A DNA stretch of 64,000 bases, from assembly GCF_009659535.1 (NCBI RefSeq), contig NZ_VJZZ01000011.1:124001-188000 (forward strand). Reading direction: 5' to 3'. A model generated the notes under the pieces. It made no database searches. It worked only from the letters and a program-made list of their open reading frames with translations, and was not told where the DNA came from. This DNA comes from Aggregicoccus sp. 17bor-14. Lineage in GTDB: Bacteria > Myxococcota > Myxococcia > Myxococcales > Myxococcaceae. This document shows positions 35,272 to 46,768 of this stretch, one piece after another (the first letter of the stretch is position 1; each line of letters begins with the position of its first letter). The translations under genes and the position numbers were made by a program.

Positions 35272-37391
35272 TCACTCGTCCGTCTGCATCGCCTTGAGGG
35301 GCGAGACCCGCGTCGCGAGGAACGCGGGGTAGAGGGTGGACAGCGCCGAGACCACCAGCACGATCACGAACGCGGCGACGATGTTGCTCGCGCTCAGGAA
35401 GGGGAAGAGCCGGGGGCCGGAGAAGAAGAAGTAGAGCGCCTCGTTGGGGGCGGGGATGCCCACGTGCCGCAGCCACAGCACCACCCCCGAGCCCAGCAGC
35501 GCCCCGCTGCCGCCGAAGAGCAGCCCCAGCGTGAGCGTCTCCACCAGCACCATGGCGAGCACGAAGCCGCGCTGGGCGCCGATGGCCCTGAGCGTGCCCA
35601 CCTCGCGCGCACGCTGCAGCGTGGCCATCATCATGGCGTTGTTGATGATGACCAGCGCCACCACGAAGATGATCAGCACCGCGAAGTAGAGCACCAGCTT
35701 CGCCACCAGCACGAACTGGCCGATGAGCCCGCTGGCCTGCTGCCAGGACACCACCTTGAGCTTGAGGCCGGCCGCATCGGCGCGGGCCTGCAATGCGCGC
35801 AGGGACTCCTGCAGCTTGGACGGGTCCTTGAGCATCACCGCGGCGTTGAGCACCACGCCGTTCTCGATCTCGTCGCGCGAGTACACGCGCTTGGCCAGGT
35901 CCTCGTTGCGCAGCGCGCGCGTGTTGGAGCCCGGGGGGCCTCCCAGCGAGCTGCCCTCGTCGATGAGCCCCGGCGTCGCCTCGGCCACGAGCGTGCTGCC
36001 GCTGTCCGAGCCGAACAGCTCGTCCTCGGCCTTCGCGCGGTCCACCGCCTTGGCGCCGCTCGCCTTCTTCATCTCGGAGATCTCGGCCTTCTTCTCGTCC
36101 GTGAGGTAGCCGTACAGCTCGCGGAAGGAGACCAGGTCCATGAGGCTCAGGCCGCCCGCGAGCGCGCTCTTCTCCAGCCCCTTGAACTGGTAGGTGCCGT
36201 AGATCTTCACGTTCACGCTCTGCACGTAGCCCGTGCGGGTGAACGCGGTGATGGTGAGGCTGTCCCCCATGCGGATGCGGTAGAGGTCCAGCAGCGGGGC
36301 GAGCTCGGCGTAGAACTGCTGGTAGCGCTGGTCGAAGTTCTGGTCGTCCGTCTCGAGGAAGCGGGCGAGCAGCTTGCCCAGGTCCTGCTCCTGGCTTCCC
36401 AGCAGCTTCTGCAGCCGCTCGGTGGCGGTGCGGGTCTTGATGGGGTCCAGCTGGTAGAGGATCTCGCGCGTCTGGCTCGTGTTCTCCTTCACCCAGCGCT
36501 GCAGCTGCGGGTCCTTCGCGATGGTCTTCTTGTTCAGCGTGCGCGCCTCCTGGATCTGGTCCAGGCGCCGCGCCGTCTTGAGCTTCAGCTGGTCCTCGTA
36601 GAAGAACTTGGAGAGCAGCAGGCCGCGGTGCCCCGGGGGCACGGGCTGGCCGTCCACGACCTCCATGCGGTCGAAGGTCTTCTGGAACGCGTCCAGGTCC
36701 GTGCCCACGTAGCGGATGTAGAGCAGGTCCCCGTCGGCGGCCTGCGGCGCGATGCGGTTCTCGAGGAACTCCAGCGCGTCGAAGGGGGCGCGCTCGAAGC
36801 CCGCCCAGAAGTCCTCGCTCAGCGCGCGCTCGAGCGCCTTCGTGTTCTCCGGGTCGATGGACTCCTCGCGCGTGAGCGTGCGCAGGTTCTTCTGGTCCGC
36901 GAGCAGCAGCTGCACCATCTGGCGCACGTGCGCCTTCAGGCTGTCGATCTGCGCGCGCAGCTCCGGCGTCTCGCCCTGGCTCTGGCGCCGGTTGTACAGC
37001 TCGCGCAGCCGCGCCAGCGTCAGGTCGATGGTGTTGCCCGAGGTGATCAGCGCGCCGCTGGTCCCCATGGGCACCACGGTGGCCACGTTCGGGTCCTGCT
37101 CGAGCACCTTCTTGATGCGGGTGAAGCTGTCGATGGCCGCGAGGTCCGCCTCGCCGCCCATCTGCCCGTACAGCGCGAGCTCGTCCTTGCTCTGCGCGGA
37201 GTAGACCTGCAGGTGGCCTGCCACCGAGCCGATGATGCTGCGGCTCATGGCGCTGTCCATGCTGTCCAGCAGCGCGCCGCCCACCACCACCAGGCAGGTG
37301 CCCAGCAGGATGACGAAGCCGATGACCAGGTTGATCTTGCTCTTGAACAGGTTGCGCAGCGCGACCTGCAGGAGCAGCGCGAGCTGACCCA

Positions 37392-37392
<1 letters not shown>
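35272..37392 (-). CDS. ABC transporter permease, FtsX-type with a long periplasmic insertion
   Basis: 706 residues; related proteins usually have about 400. Helix 1 is INLVIGFVILLGTCLVVVGGALL, and the three C-terminal helices start near residue 560 (VLYFAVLIIFVVALVIINNAMMM). The coupling helix is EVGTLRAIGAQRGFVL. Between them lie some 500 periplasmic residues, including Gln/Arg/Lys-rich helices (LARLRELYNRRQSQGETPELRAQ). The start ATG 37392 shares one base with the stop of the ATPase gene (TGATG). It should pair with the smaller permease as a heterodimer, as in LolCE. Confidence 0.92.
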
Positions 37393-38117
<725 letters not shown>

Positions 38118-38185
38118 GGACGGGGACCTTTCAGGGGGGCTCCAGAGTACGGCCTGCCCCCGACGCGCGACCGGATCGCGGCGCG

Positions 38186-38214
38186 ACTTAATGGGCGCCT
38201 GCGCGCGGCGTCAA
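38186..38214 (-). promoter_or_regulatory. Sigma70-like promoter for the ABC-permease operon
   Basis: On the minus strand: TTGACG, 17 bases, TTAAGT. The -35 matches five of six, the -10 three of six consensus bases. The transcript would start about 60 bases before ATG 38117. Confidence 0.5.
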
Positions 38215-38290
38215 TTCCGAATCCCCGCCTTCACACTTCTCCACGGAGGCGCTCTCGACGGCGGCACGCGCACGTGACGGACGGATGCAA

Positions 38291-38332
38291 CGGTGCCCGC
38301 GGGTCTCGTACGGGGGTACGAGGCGCGCGGGC
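38291..38332. terminator. 42-base, 16-bp imperfect hairpin
   Basis: Outer stem GTGCCCGCG/CGCGGGCAC (9 bp), a 3x3 internal loop, inner stem CTCGTAC/GTACGAG (7 bp) and a GGGG loop. It lies 34 bases past the end of the low-complexity exported gene (minus strand) and upstream of the ABC operon promoter. It probably separates these two transcripts. No U-tract. Confidence 0.5.
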
Positions 38333-38365
38333 ACGGAGGACTGCCTGCTGCCGTGAGGGTGGAAG

Positions 38366-39115
38366 CTAGTAGTCCGAGGGAGGCTTGCTGCTCGAGCCCG
38401 TGTTGCCCTCGGGCGAGGTGCCCTTGTCCGGGCCCGGCTCGGTGGCGCTGTCCTTCGTCGTGTTGCCGCCGGTGCCGCGCGTGTCGCTGCCGCTGCCGCC
38501 CGTGCCGTCCATGGTGCTGCCCGAGCCGTCCGAGCCGGCCGTGTCGCTGGTGCTGCTGCCGCTGCCGCCGGTGCCGCCCATGTCGCTGCCGGTGCCGCTG
38601 CTGCCGCTGCCCGGGCCCGGGGTGGGGGCGGGCGTGGCGGGCGGGTTGGCCGCGGGGCTGTTGCTGCCCGCGCCGCCCGTGCCGCTGCCGTTGGCCGAGC
38701 TGCTGGTGACGGAGATGGTCTGCGCCACGTTCTCGGTCTTCTTCACCTGGAAGCTCGCGCGGATCTCCTGGCCCTCCTTGAGGTCCTTGGCCTGGGTGAG
38801 GTTCGCGTCGGTGAAGCGGGTGTGCTTGTCCGTCTTGAGCGGGACGATCGCCCCCATGTGCTCCACGTGGATGGTCTTGCCGTCCACCTTCACGATGCGG
38901 CCGGTGAGCTCGCCGCCGGTGGCGCTGGCCGTGTTGCTCCCGCTCCCGCCGGTGCCCTGTGCAGTGTCACCCTGCGTCGTGCTGCTGCTGCTCTGCCCGG
39001 CGCTCGTGCCCGTGCCGGTCTGGGGCGGCGCCGTACTGCTCCCGCTCTGGGCGAGCGAGAGGCCAGAGCCCATGAGCGCGACCGAGGCGAGCAGACCGAT
39101 GAGTTTCTTCGACAT
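38366..39115 (-). CDS. Exported Ser/Gly/Thr-rich protein with DUF5666-like domain
   Basis: 249 residues. Signal peptide (1-23), Ser/Thr/Gly/Gln-rich linker, then one compact domain at about 65-140 (GELTGRIVKVDGKTIHVEHMGAIVPL, LTQAKDLKEGQEIRASFQVKKTENVAQTISV) that resembles DUF5666-type OB/beta domains. The last 100 residues are a Gly/Ser/Thr/Asp repeat (GTGGSGSDT type). GGAGGAG lies five bases before ATG 39115. Periplasmic or surface; function unknown. It is divergent from sctL with a 22-bp palindrome in the gap. Confidence 0.75.
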   Translation of the reverse strand: MSKKLIGLLASVALMGSGLSLAQSGSSTAPPQTGTGTSAGQSSSSTTQGDTAQGTGGSGSNTASATGGELTGRIVKVDGKTIHVEHMGAIVPLKTDKHTRFTDANLTQAKDLKEGQEIRASFQVKKTENVAQTISVTSSSANGSGTGGAGSNSPAANPPATPAPTPGPGSGSSGTGSDMGGTGGSGSSTSDTAGSDGSGSTMDGTGGSGSDTRGTGGNTTKDSATEPGPDKGTSPEGNTGSSSKPPSDY

Positions 39116-39162
39116 GGAGCTCCTCCTGGAAGGGACCAGCGTCAAAGGTAGGGACGGCGCGA

Positions 39163-39184
39163 GCGGGTGATACGTATCGCCCGC
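39163..39184. promoter_or_regulatory. Near-perfect 22-bp palindrome, candidate operator
   Basis: GCGGG, T, GATACGTATC, G, CCCGC: ten of eleven pairs match, with a fully symmetric 10-bp AT-richer core. It sits 48 bases from ATG 39115 and 118 bases from GTG 39302, between divergent genes. This is the best operator-like site in the window by symmetry. Confidence 0.45.
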
Positions 39185-39301
39185 CCCGCGCCCCGTGGAG
39201 CAGGGGAGCCTCCGGGAATGGGCCCCGCCGGGCGCGTTCGCGGTAGCATCCGGACAGCCGAGCGCTGGCGGGAGCCCGCGCGGGACGCAGGAGGGGCGGC
39301 C

Positions 39302-39916
39302 GTGGCATCGGGCAAGGTCATCAAGGCAGAGGGCAGCGGGCGCGGCGGCGTGGTGAGCGCCGAGGTCTACGACGCGCACCAGGCGGCGCAGGCGCTGCTC
39401 GAGGAGGCGCGGCGCGAGCGCGAGCAGCTGCTCGCCCAGGCCCAGCGCGAGCGCGAGGCCGTGCTCGCCGAGGCGCGCGCCCAGGGCCGGCAGGAGGGGC
39501 TCGCGCAGGTGACCGAGGAGCGGCTGCGCGCGCGCGCCGAGGCCGCGGCGCTGCTGGCGCGAACCGAGCAGGACGCGGTGGCGCTCGCGCTGCGCATCGC
39601 CGCCCGGCTGCTCGGGCGCGACGTGGAGCGCTCGCCGGAGCTGCTGGTGGACCTGTGCGCGAGCGCGCTCGCGCAGCTGCGCGGCGAGCGCGCGGTGGTG
39701 CTGCGCGTGCACCCGGACGCGGCGGCCGAGCTGCGCCAGCGCCGCCCCGAGCTGCTCGCCCGGCTCGCGCCCGGCGTGGACGTGACGCTGAAGGAGGACC
39801 CCTCGGTGCAGCGGGTGGGGTGCATCCTGGAGACGGACTCCGGCACGCTGGATGCGCAGCTGGACACCCAGCTGCAGATGCTCGAGCGGGTGCTGCTGCC
39901 CGAGGGCGCGCGCTAG
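39302..39916 (+). CDS. sctL: Type III secretion stator/regulator, SctL/FliH-like
   Basis: 204 residues starting at GTG 39302 with GGAGGGG five bases before. The N-terminal half is a long charged coiled coil (LLEEARREREQLLAQAQREREAVLAEARAQGRQEG), and the C-terminal half is the FliH/V-ATPase E-subunit-like globular domain (LALRIAARLLGRDVERSPELLVDLCASAL). It binds the SctN ATPase. The stop is followed by sctN after three bases. Identification rests on the coiled-coil pattern plus the SctN neighbour. Confidence 0.88.
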   Translation: MASGKVIKAEGSGRGGVVSAEVYDAHQAAQALLEEARREREQLLAQAQREREAVLAEARAQGRQEGLAQVTEERLRARAEAAALLARTEQDAVALALRIAARLLGRDVERSPELLVDLCASALAQLRGERAVVLRVHPDAAAELRQRRPELLARLAPGVDVTLKEDPSVQRVGCILETDSGTLDAQLDTQLQMLERVLLPEGAR

Positions 39917-39919
39917 GCC

Positions 39920-41233
39920 ATGGGACTGGATCTCTCGCGCTACCACGCCCTGGTGCAGAGCGCGCCGCTGCTGCGCGCGCGCGGCCGGGTGACGGAGCTC
40001 ACCGGGCTGGTGGTGAAGGCGCGCGTGCCCGGCGTGCGCGTGGGCGAGCTCGTGTACGTGCAGGGCCGCGAGCGCGCCCGCGTGCGCGCGGAGGTGGTGG
40101 GCTTCCAGGGGGACGAGGTGATGCTCATGCCCCTGGGCGAGCTCGCGGGCCTGGGCCCCGACTGCGAGGTGCTGCCCACGGGCCGCCCGCTGTCCATCCT
40201 CTGCGGGGACGCGCTGCTCGGGCGGGTGCTGGACGGAGTGGGGGAGCCCATCGACGGGCGGCCCCTGCCGGAGGGGCTCACCCCCTGGTCCGTGGACCGT
40301 GACTGCCCGGACCCCTTCACCCGCCTGCGCATCGAGCGGCCGCTGCCCCTGGGGGTGCGCGCCATCGACGGGCTGCTCAGCGTGGGCGAGGGCCAGCGCG
40401 TGGGGCTCTTCGCGGGCTCCGGCGTGGGCAAGAGCACGCTGATGGGGCAGATCGCGCGCAACGCGGGCTCGCAGCTCAACGTCATCGCGCTCATCGGCGA
40501 GCGCGGCCGCGAGGTGCGCGAGTTCATCGAGGATGCGCTGGGCGAGGAAGGGCTGCGGCGCAGCGTGGTGGTGTGCGCCACCAGCGACCAGCCCGCGCTC
40601 GTGCGCCTGCGCGCGGCCTTCGTGGCCACCGCCATCGCCGAGTACTTCCGCGAGCGCGGCGGCAACGTGCTCTTCATGCTGGACACGGTGACGCGGCTCG
40701 CGCGCGCGCAGCGCGAGATCGGCCTCGCGGTGGGCGAGCCCCCGGCGCGCCAGGGCTATCCGCCCAGCGTGTTCTCCCTGCTGCCGCGCCTGCTCGAGCG
40801 CACCGGCAACAGTGCCCGCGGCCGCTGCACGGCCCTCTACACCTGCCTCGTGGCGGGCGGGGACATGGAGGAGCCCATCGCGGACGAGGTGCGCGGCATC
40901 CTCGATGGCCACCTGGTGCTCAGCCGCACGCTGGCCGAGCGCAACCAGTGGCCCGCCATCGACGTGCTGGCGAGCCTCAGCCGGGTGATGAACGGCATCG
41001 TCTCGCCCGAGCACCGGCGCGCGGCCGGCCGGCTGCGCGAGTCGCTCGCCACCTACGAGCGCCAGCGCGACCTCATCCTGCTGGGGGCCTACCGCAGGGG
41101 CAGCGACCCGCGCACGGACGCCGCCATCGACGTGCACGACGCGCTGCTCACCTTCCTGAAGCAGGACACCCACGCGAGCGTGCCCTTCGAGGAGACGGTG
41201 CGCGCGCTGCGCACGCTGTTCCCCGAGCCGTGA
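39920..41233 (+). CDS. sctN: Type III secretion ATPase, SctN/FliI family
   Basis: 437 residues. F1-ATPase-beta-like export ATPase: GRVLDGVGEPIDGRPLP, Walker A AGSGVGKST (Lys171), LIGERGREVREFIEDAL, Walker B NVLFMLDTVTRLARAQREIGLA, and GEPPARQGYPPSVFSLLPRLLER. It unfolds and drives export substrates. Myxobacteria have no flagella, so it should belong to the secretion-type (needle-less) apparatus reported in Myxococcus rather than to a flagellum; that is inference from taxonomy. Confidence 0.95.
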   Translation: MGLDLSRYHALVQSAPLLRARGRVTELTGLVVKARVPGVRVGELVYVQGRERARVRAEVVGFQGDEVMLMPLGELAGLGPDCEVLPTGRPLSILCGDALLGRVLDGVGEPIDGRPLPEGLTPWSVDRDCPDPFTRLRIERPLPLGVRAIDGLLSVGEGQRVGLFAGSGVGKSTLMGQIARNAGSQLNVIALIGERGREVREFIEDALGEEGLRRSVVVCATSDQPALVRLRAAFVATAIAEYFRERGGNVLFMLDTVTRLARAQREIGLAVGEPPARQGYPPSVFSLLPRLLERTGNSARGRCTALYTCLVAGGDMEEPIADEVRGILDGHLVLSRTLAERNQWPAIDVLASLSRVMNGIVSPEHRRAAGRLRESLATYERQRDLILLGAYRRGSDPRTDAAIDVHDALLTFLKQDTHASVPFEETVRALRTLFPEP

Positions 41234-41718
41234 GCGCCTACCCGCTGCAGACCCTGCTCGAGCTGCGCGAGGGGGCGCAGGGCGAGGCCGAGCGCGCGCT
41301 CGCCGAGGCCGTGCGCGCGCTCGCGCTCCAGGAGGCGCGCGAGCGCGAGCTCTCCGAGGCGCTCGAGCGCGCGAGGGAGGCGCGCGCGCGGCGGGTGGAG
41401 GCGCAGCACGCGCAGGCCCTCGCCGGGGGCGCGGACGCCGGCGCGCTCTCGGCGATGAACGGCTACCTGCGGCAGCTCGCTTCGGAGGAGGCCGTCCAGG
41501 TGCAGGCCCTGCAGCGGCAGCGCGAGGCGGTGGCGCAGGCGCAGCAGGCCCTCGAGGCCCGGCGCGAGGCGCTCGCCGAGGCGGCGCGCGAGCACGAGGT
41601 GCTGCAGCGGCACCGCGAGCGCTGGGAGCTCGAGCGGCGCCGCGCGCGCGAGGCGCGCGAGGAGCAGGCGCAGGAGGAGGTGGGCAGCGCCCTCTTCCTC
41701 GCGCGCCGCCGCCCGTAG
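41230..41718 (+). CDS. sctO: Type III secretion central stalk, SctO/FliJ-like
   Basis: 162 residues from GTG 41230, which overlaps the sctN stop (GTGA). The whole protein is one long helical coiled coil, rich in Ala, Glu, Arg and Gln (LQTLLELREGAQGEAERALAEAV; QRQREAVAQAQQALEARREALAEAAREHEVL). FliJ/YscO proteins sit in the centre of the ATPase hexamer. Primary sequence is poorly conserved in this family, so the call leans on gene order L-N-O. Confidence 0.8.
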   Translation: MSAYPLQTLLELREGAQGEAERALAEAVRALALQEARERELSEALERAREARARRVEAQHAQALAGGADAGALSAMNGYLRQLASEEAVQVQALQRQREAVAQAQQALEARREALAEAAREHEVLQRHRERWELERRRAREAREEQAQEEVGSALFLARRRP

Positions 41719-41739
41719 CCTCCTGGAGCCCGCTCCGGA

Positions 41740-41764
41740 GGCCCGGCGCGAGCGCGCTCGGGCC
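41740..41764. terminator. Hairpin between convergent genes
   Basis: GGCCCG/CGGGCC outer stem and GCGC/GCGC inner stem with a GAGC loop and a bulged T. Located between the sctO stop and the stop of the convergent lipoprotein gene. Confidence 0.45.
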
Positions 41765-41783
41765 CCCGGCTGCACCGCCCGGA

Positions 41784-42176
41784 CTACTGCTCCTTGCTCT
41801 GCTGGTACATCAGGGTGCAGGGACCCGAGCCACCGCCCACGGCGGCGCACAGGTGCTCGCCGGCCTTGAGCGAGAACTGGTTGGAGTGGGACGCGTCCTT
41901 CGCCCCCGAGGGCTTCGTGCCCGGACAGACGGCCGTGGTGCTCACGTACATGGTCAGAGAGCCCTCCTTGCAGCTCTGGCGCACGGCCGTGAGCGTGGCA
42001 GGGCCCTCGAGGATGTGATCCCACGTGGCGGCGGTGCTCGCCGTGGAGACCAGCCGCTCCTTCGCGTCTGGCGCGCTGCCGCTGCCAGACTTGGCCGACT
42101 GCTCCGCGGTCTTCGCGGCGGCACAGCCGGTGACGGCGAGAATGCAACCCAACAGCATCGACGTGACTTTGCGCAT
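41784..42176 (-). CDS. Small lipoprotein, unknown function
   Basis: 130 residues, lipobox VTGC (Cys18). After a Ser/Ala/Gly/Lys linker the domain has four cysteines (SCKEG, VCPGT, LCAAV, PCTLMY) that could form two disulfides. The sequence pattern HSNQFSLKAGEHLCAAVGGG and SGPCTLMYQQ is not one I recognise. Confidence 0.75.
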   Translation of the reverse strand: MRKVTSMLLGCILAVTGCAAAKTAEQSAKSGSGSAPDAKERLVSTASTAATWDHILEGPATLTAVRQSCKEGSLTMYVSTTAVCPGTKPSGAKDASHSNQFSLKAGEHLCAAVGGGSGPCTLMYQQSKEQ

Positions 42177-42318
42177 CGGGGTTTCCTCCGTGAGGGGTGA
42201 CTGCGCGGAAATCTAGGGCCGCCCGGCCCCTGCGCAGCCGCCTGTCCTCGCGGAGATGAGGCGCACCGTTGGGTTATTCACCTGCGCGCCCGCAACCCGC
42301 CTGCTGAGCAGCCGGGCA

Positions 42319-42343
42319 GGGCTCGCGCGCTCGGCGCGAGCCC
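42319..42343 (-). terminator. Hairpin downstream of the 65-residue gene
   Basis: GGGCTCGCGC and GCGCGAGCCC, a perfect 10-bp stem with a 5-base loop, 30 bases past the stop codon of the small gene at 42373. No U-tract. Confidence 0.5.
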
Positions 42344-42372
42344 CCGGGCCCCGTCCTCAGGCCCCGCAGGCC

Positions 42373-42570
42373 CTACGCCGGTACCTGCTCGCGCGGCAGG
42401 AGGCTCTCCACCTGGCGCTGGATGCCCTGCAGCTGGTGCAGCTGCTCGCGCAGCTCCGCGCGCATCTCGTGCCCGTCGGTGTGGAGGACCTCGTCGTGCA
42501 GGTCCTCGATACTCTCGGCGAGGCACGCGTGGAGGAGCTGGACCTGCTGCGGGGAGAGCTCGAGGAGCAT
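42373..42570 (-). CDS. Small conserved-looking helical protein
   Basis: 65 residues from ATG 42570, with GAGG six bases upstream; the GTG at 42582 is an alternative that would add four residues. Entirely helical and amphipathic: LSPQQVQLLHACLAESIEDLHDEVLHTDGHEMRAELREQLHQLQGIQRQVESLL. Leucines recur at heptad-like intervals. No signal peptide. It could be a small dimer or an adaptor; no family recognised. Confidence 0.7.
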   Translation of the reverse strand: MLLELSPQQVQLLHACLAESIEDLHDEVLHTDGHEMRAELREQLHQLQGIQRQVESLLPREQVPA

Positions 42571-42711
42571 GGGACGCCTCACTGTCGGGACAGCGGTGAC
42601 ATTCCTCCCTCACACCGGAGGGAGCCGGTGCGCCGCGCGCGGAGGGCGGGTGCCAGCCGCGCAGACGGTCGCGGAACACCCGCAATGTAGCACGCGCCGA
42701 GGACGCAGGCC

Positions 42712-42743
42712 GGCGCCTGCCCCCGGCTGGGTGGGCAGGCGCC
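42712..42743 (-). terminator. Hairpin after hppA
   Basis: GGCGCCTGCCC and GGGCAGGCGCC form a perfect 11-bp stem around a 10-base loop, about 55 bases past the hppA stop. No U-tract follows on the minus strand. Confidence 0.55.
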
Positions 42744-42797
42744 TGGCGTGCTGCGTCATCGGCGCGTGGGAGCTGCGGTGGAGCGCGTGCGCGCGGA

Positions 42798-44888
<2,091 letters not shown>

Positions 44889-45215
44889 TGATTTCTCCAG
44901 AGCGGCGCCGGGGGCCTTCCCACCGCTCCGCTCTCCTTCCTCACGATGTGGCGGGGCCCTATACGGGAATTCCGGCCATGTGGGGAGCCCGGTCGTGAAC
45001 GGATCTCATCCGGCGGGAAAGGCGCGCGCGAGAGAGAGCCTGCGCGCCGGCAGGCGGTCGCTTCTGAGCCCATGCCGCCCGTGCGCTTCGCCGCCGCTGC
45101 GCGTGAAGCGCGCCGCCCCGGCCCCGGTTCGCCAGGAATCTGGAGCACCTACATTGTGCAGGCCTGGCAGAAGTTTACAGTGATGCCGTCTACCGCTGCC
45201 CCTCCGAGGACTCCC
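44889..45215. other. Divergent intergenic region (hppA / receiver gene)
   Basis: 327 bases. It should carry promoters for hppA (minus) and the receiver gene (plus). A hairpin GCCTGC-GCGCCG-GCAGGC lies at 45038-45055, and an overlapping alternative pairing (45021-45027 with 45042-45048) is possible. The 60 bases before the receiver start are less GC-rich (CATTGTGCAGG, AAGTTTACAG). No promoter could be assigned with confidence and no gene is evident. Confidence 0.5.
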
Positions 45216-45578
45216 GTGAAGACCGTGCTCGTCGTGGATGACAGCGCCACCATCCGCTCGCTGATCAAGATCTACCTGATGAACCGCCGGGTTCAGTTCC
45301 TCGACGCCGCGACGGGCGTCGAGGCGCTCTCGCTGCTGGCCTCGCAGTCGGTGGACCTGGTGCTCAGCGACTTCAACATGCCCTCCATGGACGGGGTCGC
45401 CTTCACCGAGGCGGTGCGCCACAGCGGCCGGCGGGACACGCCGCTGGTGATGATGACCGCCAACACCGATCCCGCGCTGGAGGCGCGCGCGAGCGCGGCC
45501 GGGGCCAACGCCTTCCTGCGCAAGCCCCTCACGGTGCAGGCGCTGATGAGCGCGGTGGACCCCTTCCTGCCCGCCTGA
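45216..45578 (+). CDS. Stand-alone response regulator (CheY-like receiver)
   Basis: 120 residues, a single receiver domain. VLVVDDSATIRSL holds the acidic pair Asp8/Asp9, the phosphoacceptor is Asp52 in LVLSDFNMPSMDG, the switch Thr81 is in VMMTANT, and Lys103 is in FLRKPL. All are intact. No output domain, so it acts by protein contact as CheY does. The start is GTG 45216 with GAGGA five bases before; an ATG further up (45183) would add 11 residues. No partner kinase lies nearby. Confidence 0.93.
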   Translation: MKTVLVVDDSATIRSLIKIYLMNRRVQFLDAATGVEALSLLASQSVDLVLSDFNMPSMDGVAFTEAVRHSGRRDTPLVMMTANTDPALEARASAAGANAFLRKPLTVQALMSAVDPFLPA

Positions 45579-45664
45579 GCGCGCGAGGGGCCCGAGCCCC
45601 GCTATACTGCCGCGCCCCGCGCGAGGCCGTGATGGCCGCGCCGGGCGAGGAGAGGTGCATCCGG

Positions 45665-46768
45665 ATGAGCAGGGCAGGGACGCAGAGTGCAGGGGCGCAG
45701 GACGCCGTCGTCACGCTGGACTACGCGGCGCTTGCCGGCGGAGCCGACCTGAGCGAGCAGATCGCGCAGGCCTACGGCGCCGAGGGCATCGGGCTGCTGG
45801 TGGTGCGCGGGGTGCCGGGCTTCGCCGAGCTGCGCCAGGGGCTCCTGCCGCTGGGCTTCGAGTTCGCGGCGCTGCCCACGGCGGTGAAGGACCGCTACGT
45901 GCACCCGCAGAGCAGCTACTCCTTCGGCTGGAGCCACGGCAAGGAGCTGCTCAAGCCCGGCCAGTTCGACGAGTTCAAGGGCTCCTACTACAACAACCCC
46001 CAGTACGACGTGCCGAGCCAGGACGCCGAGCTCGTGCGCAAGTACCCGGAGAACTACCACCCCAACGTGTGGCCCTCCGGCGAGGACTTCCCCCGGCTGC
46101 GCCCCGCGTTCATGGCGCTGGGCCAGCGCATGGTGGACGTGGGGATGCTCGTCGCCGAGCAGTGCGACCGCTACGTGGCGGCGCGGCTCGGGGAGCGCTT
46201 CCCGGACGACCTGCGGCTCGCGCGGCTCGTGCGCGAGTCGCGGGCGTGCAAGGCGCGGCTGCTCTACTACTTCGCCATCAACGAGGACGCGACCCCGCGC
46301 ACCCGCGACTCCTGGTGCGGCTGGCACAGCGACCACGGCTCGCTCACGGCGCTGTGCCCGGCCATGTACTTCGAGGCGGAGCCGGGCGCGCTGCAGCCCT
46401 CCCGCTCGGACATCGCGCTGCCGGACCCCGAGGCGGGGCTCTACGTGCGCACCCGCGGCGGGCAGGAGCGCAAGGTGATCATCCCGCGCGACTGCATCGC
46501 GTTCCAGATCGGCGAGAGCTCGCAGATCACCACCGGCGGCCTGCTGCGCGCGACCCCGCACGCCGTGCAGGCGCTCGCGTACCCGGCGAGCCGCAACATC
46601 TCGCGCGCCACCTTCGCGGTGTTCATGCAGCCGGACAACGACGTGCGCATGCGCGCCCCCGAGGGCACCCCCGAGCGCGAGGTGCGCGTGGGCGCCTTCG
46701 AGCCCGGCATGACCTTCGGCGACTTCGCGAAGGCCACCTTCGCCCGCACCTACAATCCCTACGCCTAG
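45665..46768 (+). CDS. 2-oxoglutarate/Fe(II)-dependent oxygenase, isopenicillin N synthase-like
   Basis: 367 residues. The Fe(II) triad is His221 and Asp223 (GWHSDHGSLTAL) plus His299 (ATPHAVQA); the 2-oxoglutarate-binding Arg lies just after (NISRATFAVFMQP, Arg314). The N-terminal half resembles the DIOX_N region of plant-type enzymes (GIGLLVVRGVPGFAELRQGLLP). GAGGAGAGG lies before ATG 45665. Family members hydroxylate or desaturate small molecules; no biosynthetic cluster surrounds it, so the substrate is open. Its stop overlaps the convergent TPR gene by CTAG. Confidence 0.87.
   Translation: MSRAGTQSAGAQDAVVTLDYAALAGGADLSEQIAQAYGAEGIGLLVVRGVPGFAELRQGLLPLGFEFAALPTAVKDRYVHPQSSYSFGWSHGKELLKPGQFDEFKGSYYNNPQYDVPSQDAELVRKYPENYHPNVWPSGEDFPRLRPAFMALGQRMVDVGMLVAEQCDRYVAARLGERFPDDLRLARLVRESRACKARLLYYFAINEDATPRTRDSWCGWHSDHGSLTALCPAMYFEAEPGALQPSRSDIALPDPEAGLYVRTRGGQERKVIIPRDCIAFQIGESSQITTGGLLRATPHAVQALAYPASRNISRATFAVFMQPDNDVRMRAPEGTPEREVRVGAFEPGMTFGDFAKATFARTYNPYA

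Noticed and set aside
39302-41718. Calling the sctLNO operon flagellar (fliH-fliI-fliJ)
   Set aside because: No other flagellar gene is in the window and the other evidence points to a non-flagellated myxobacterium.
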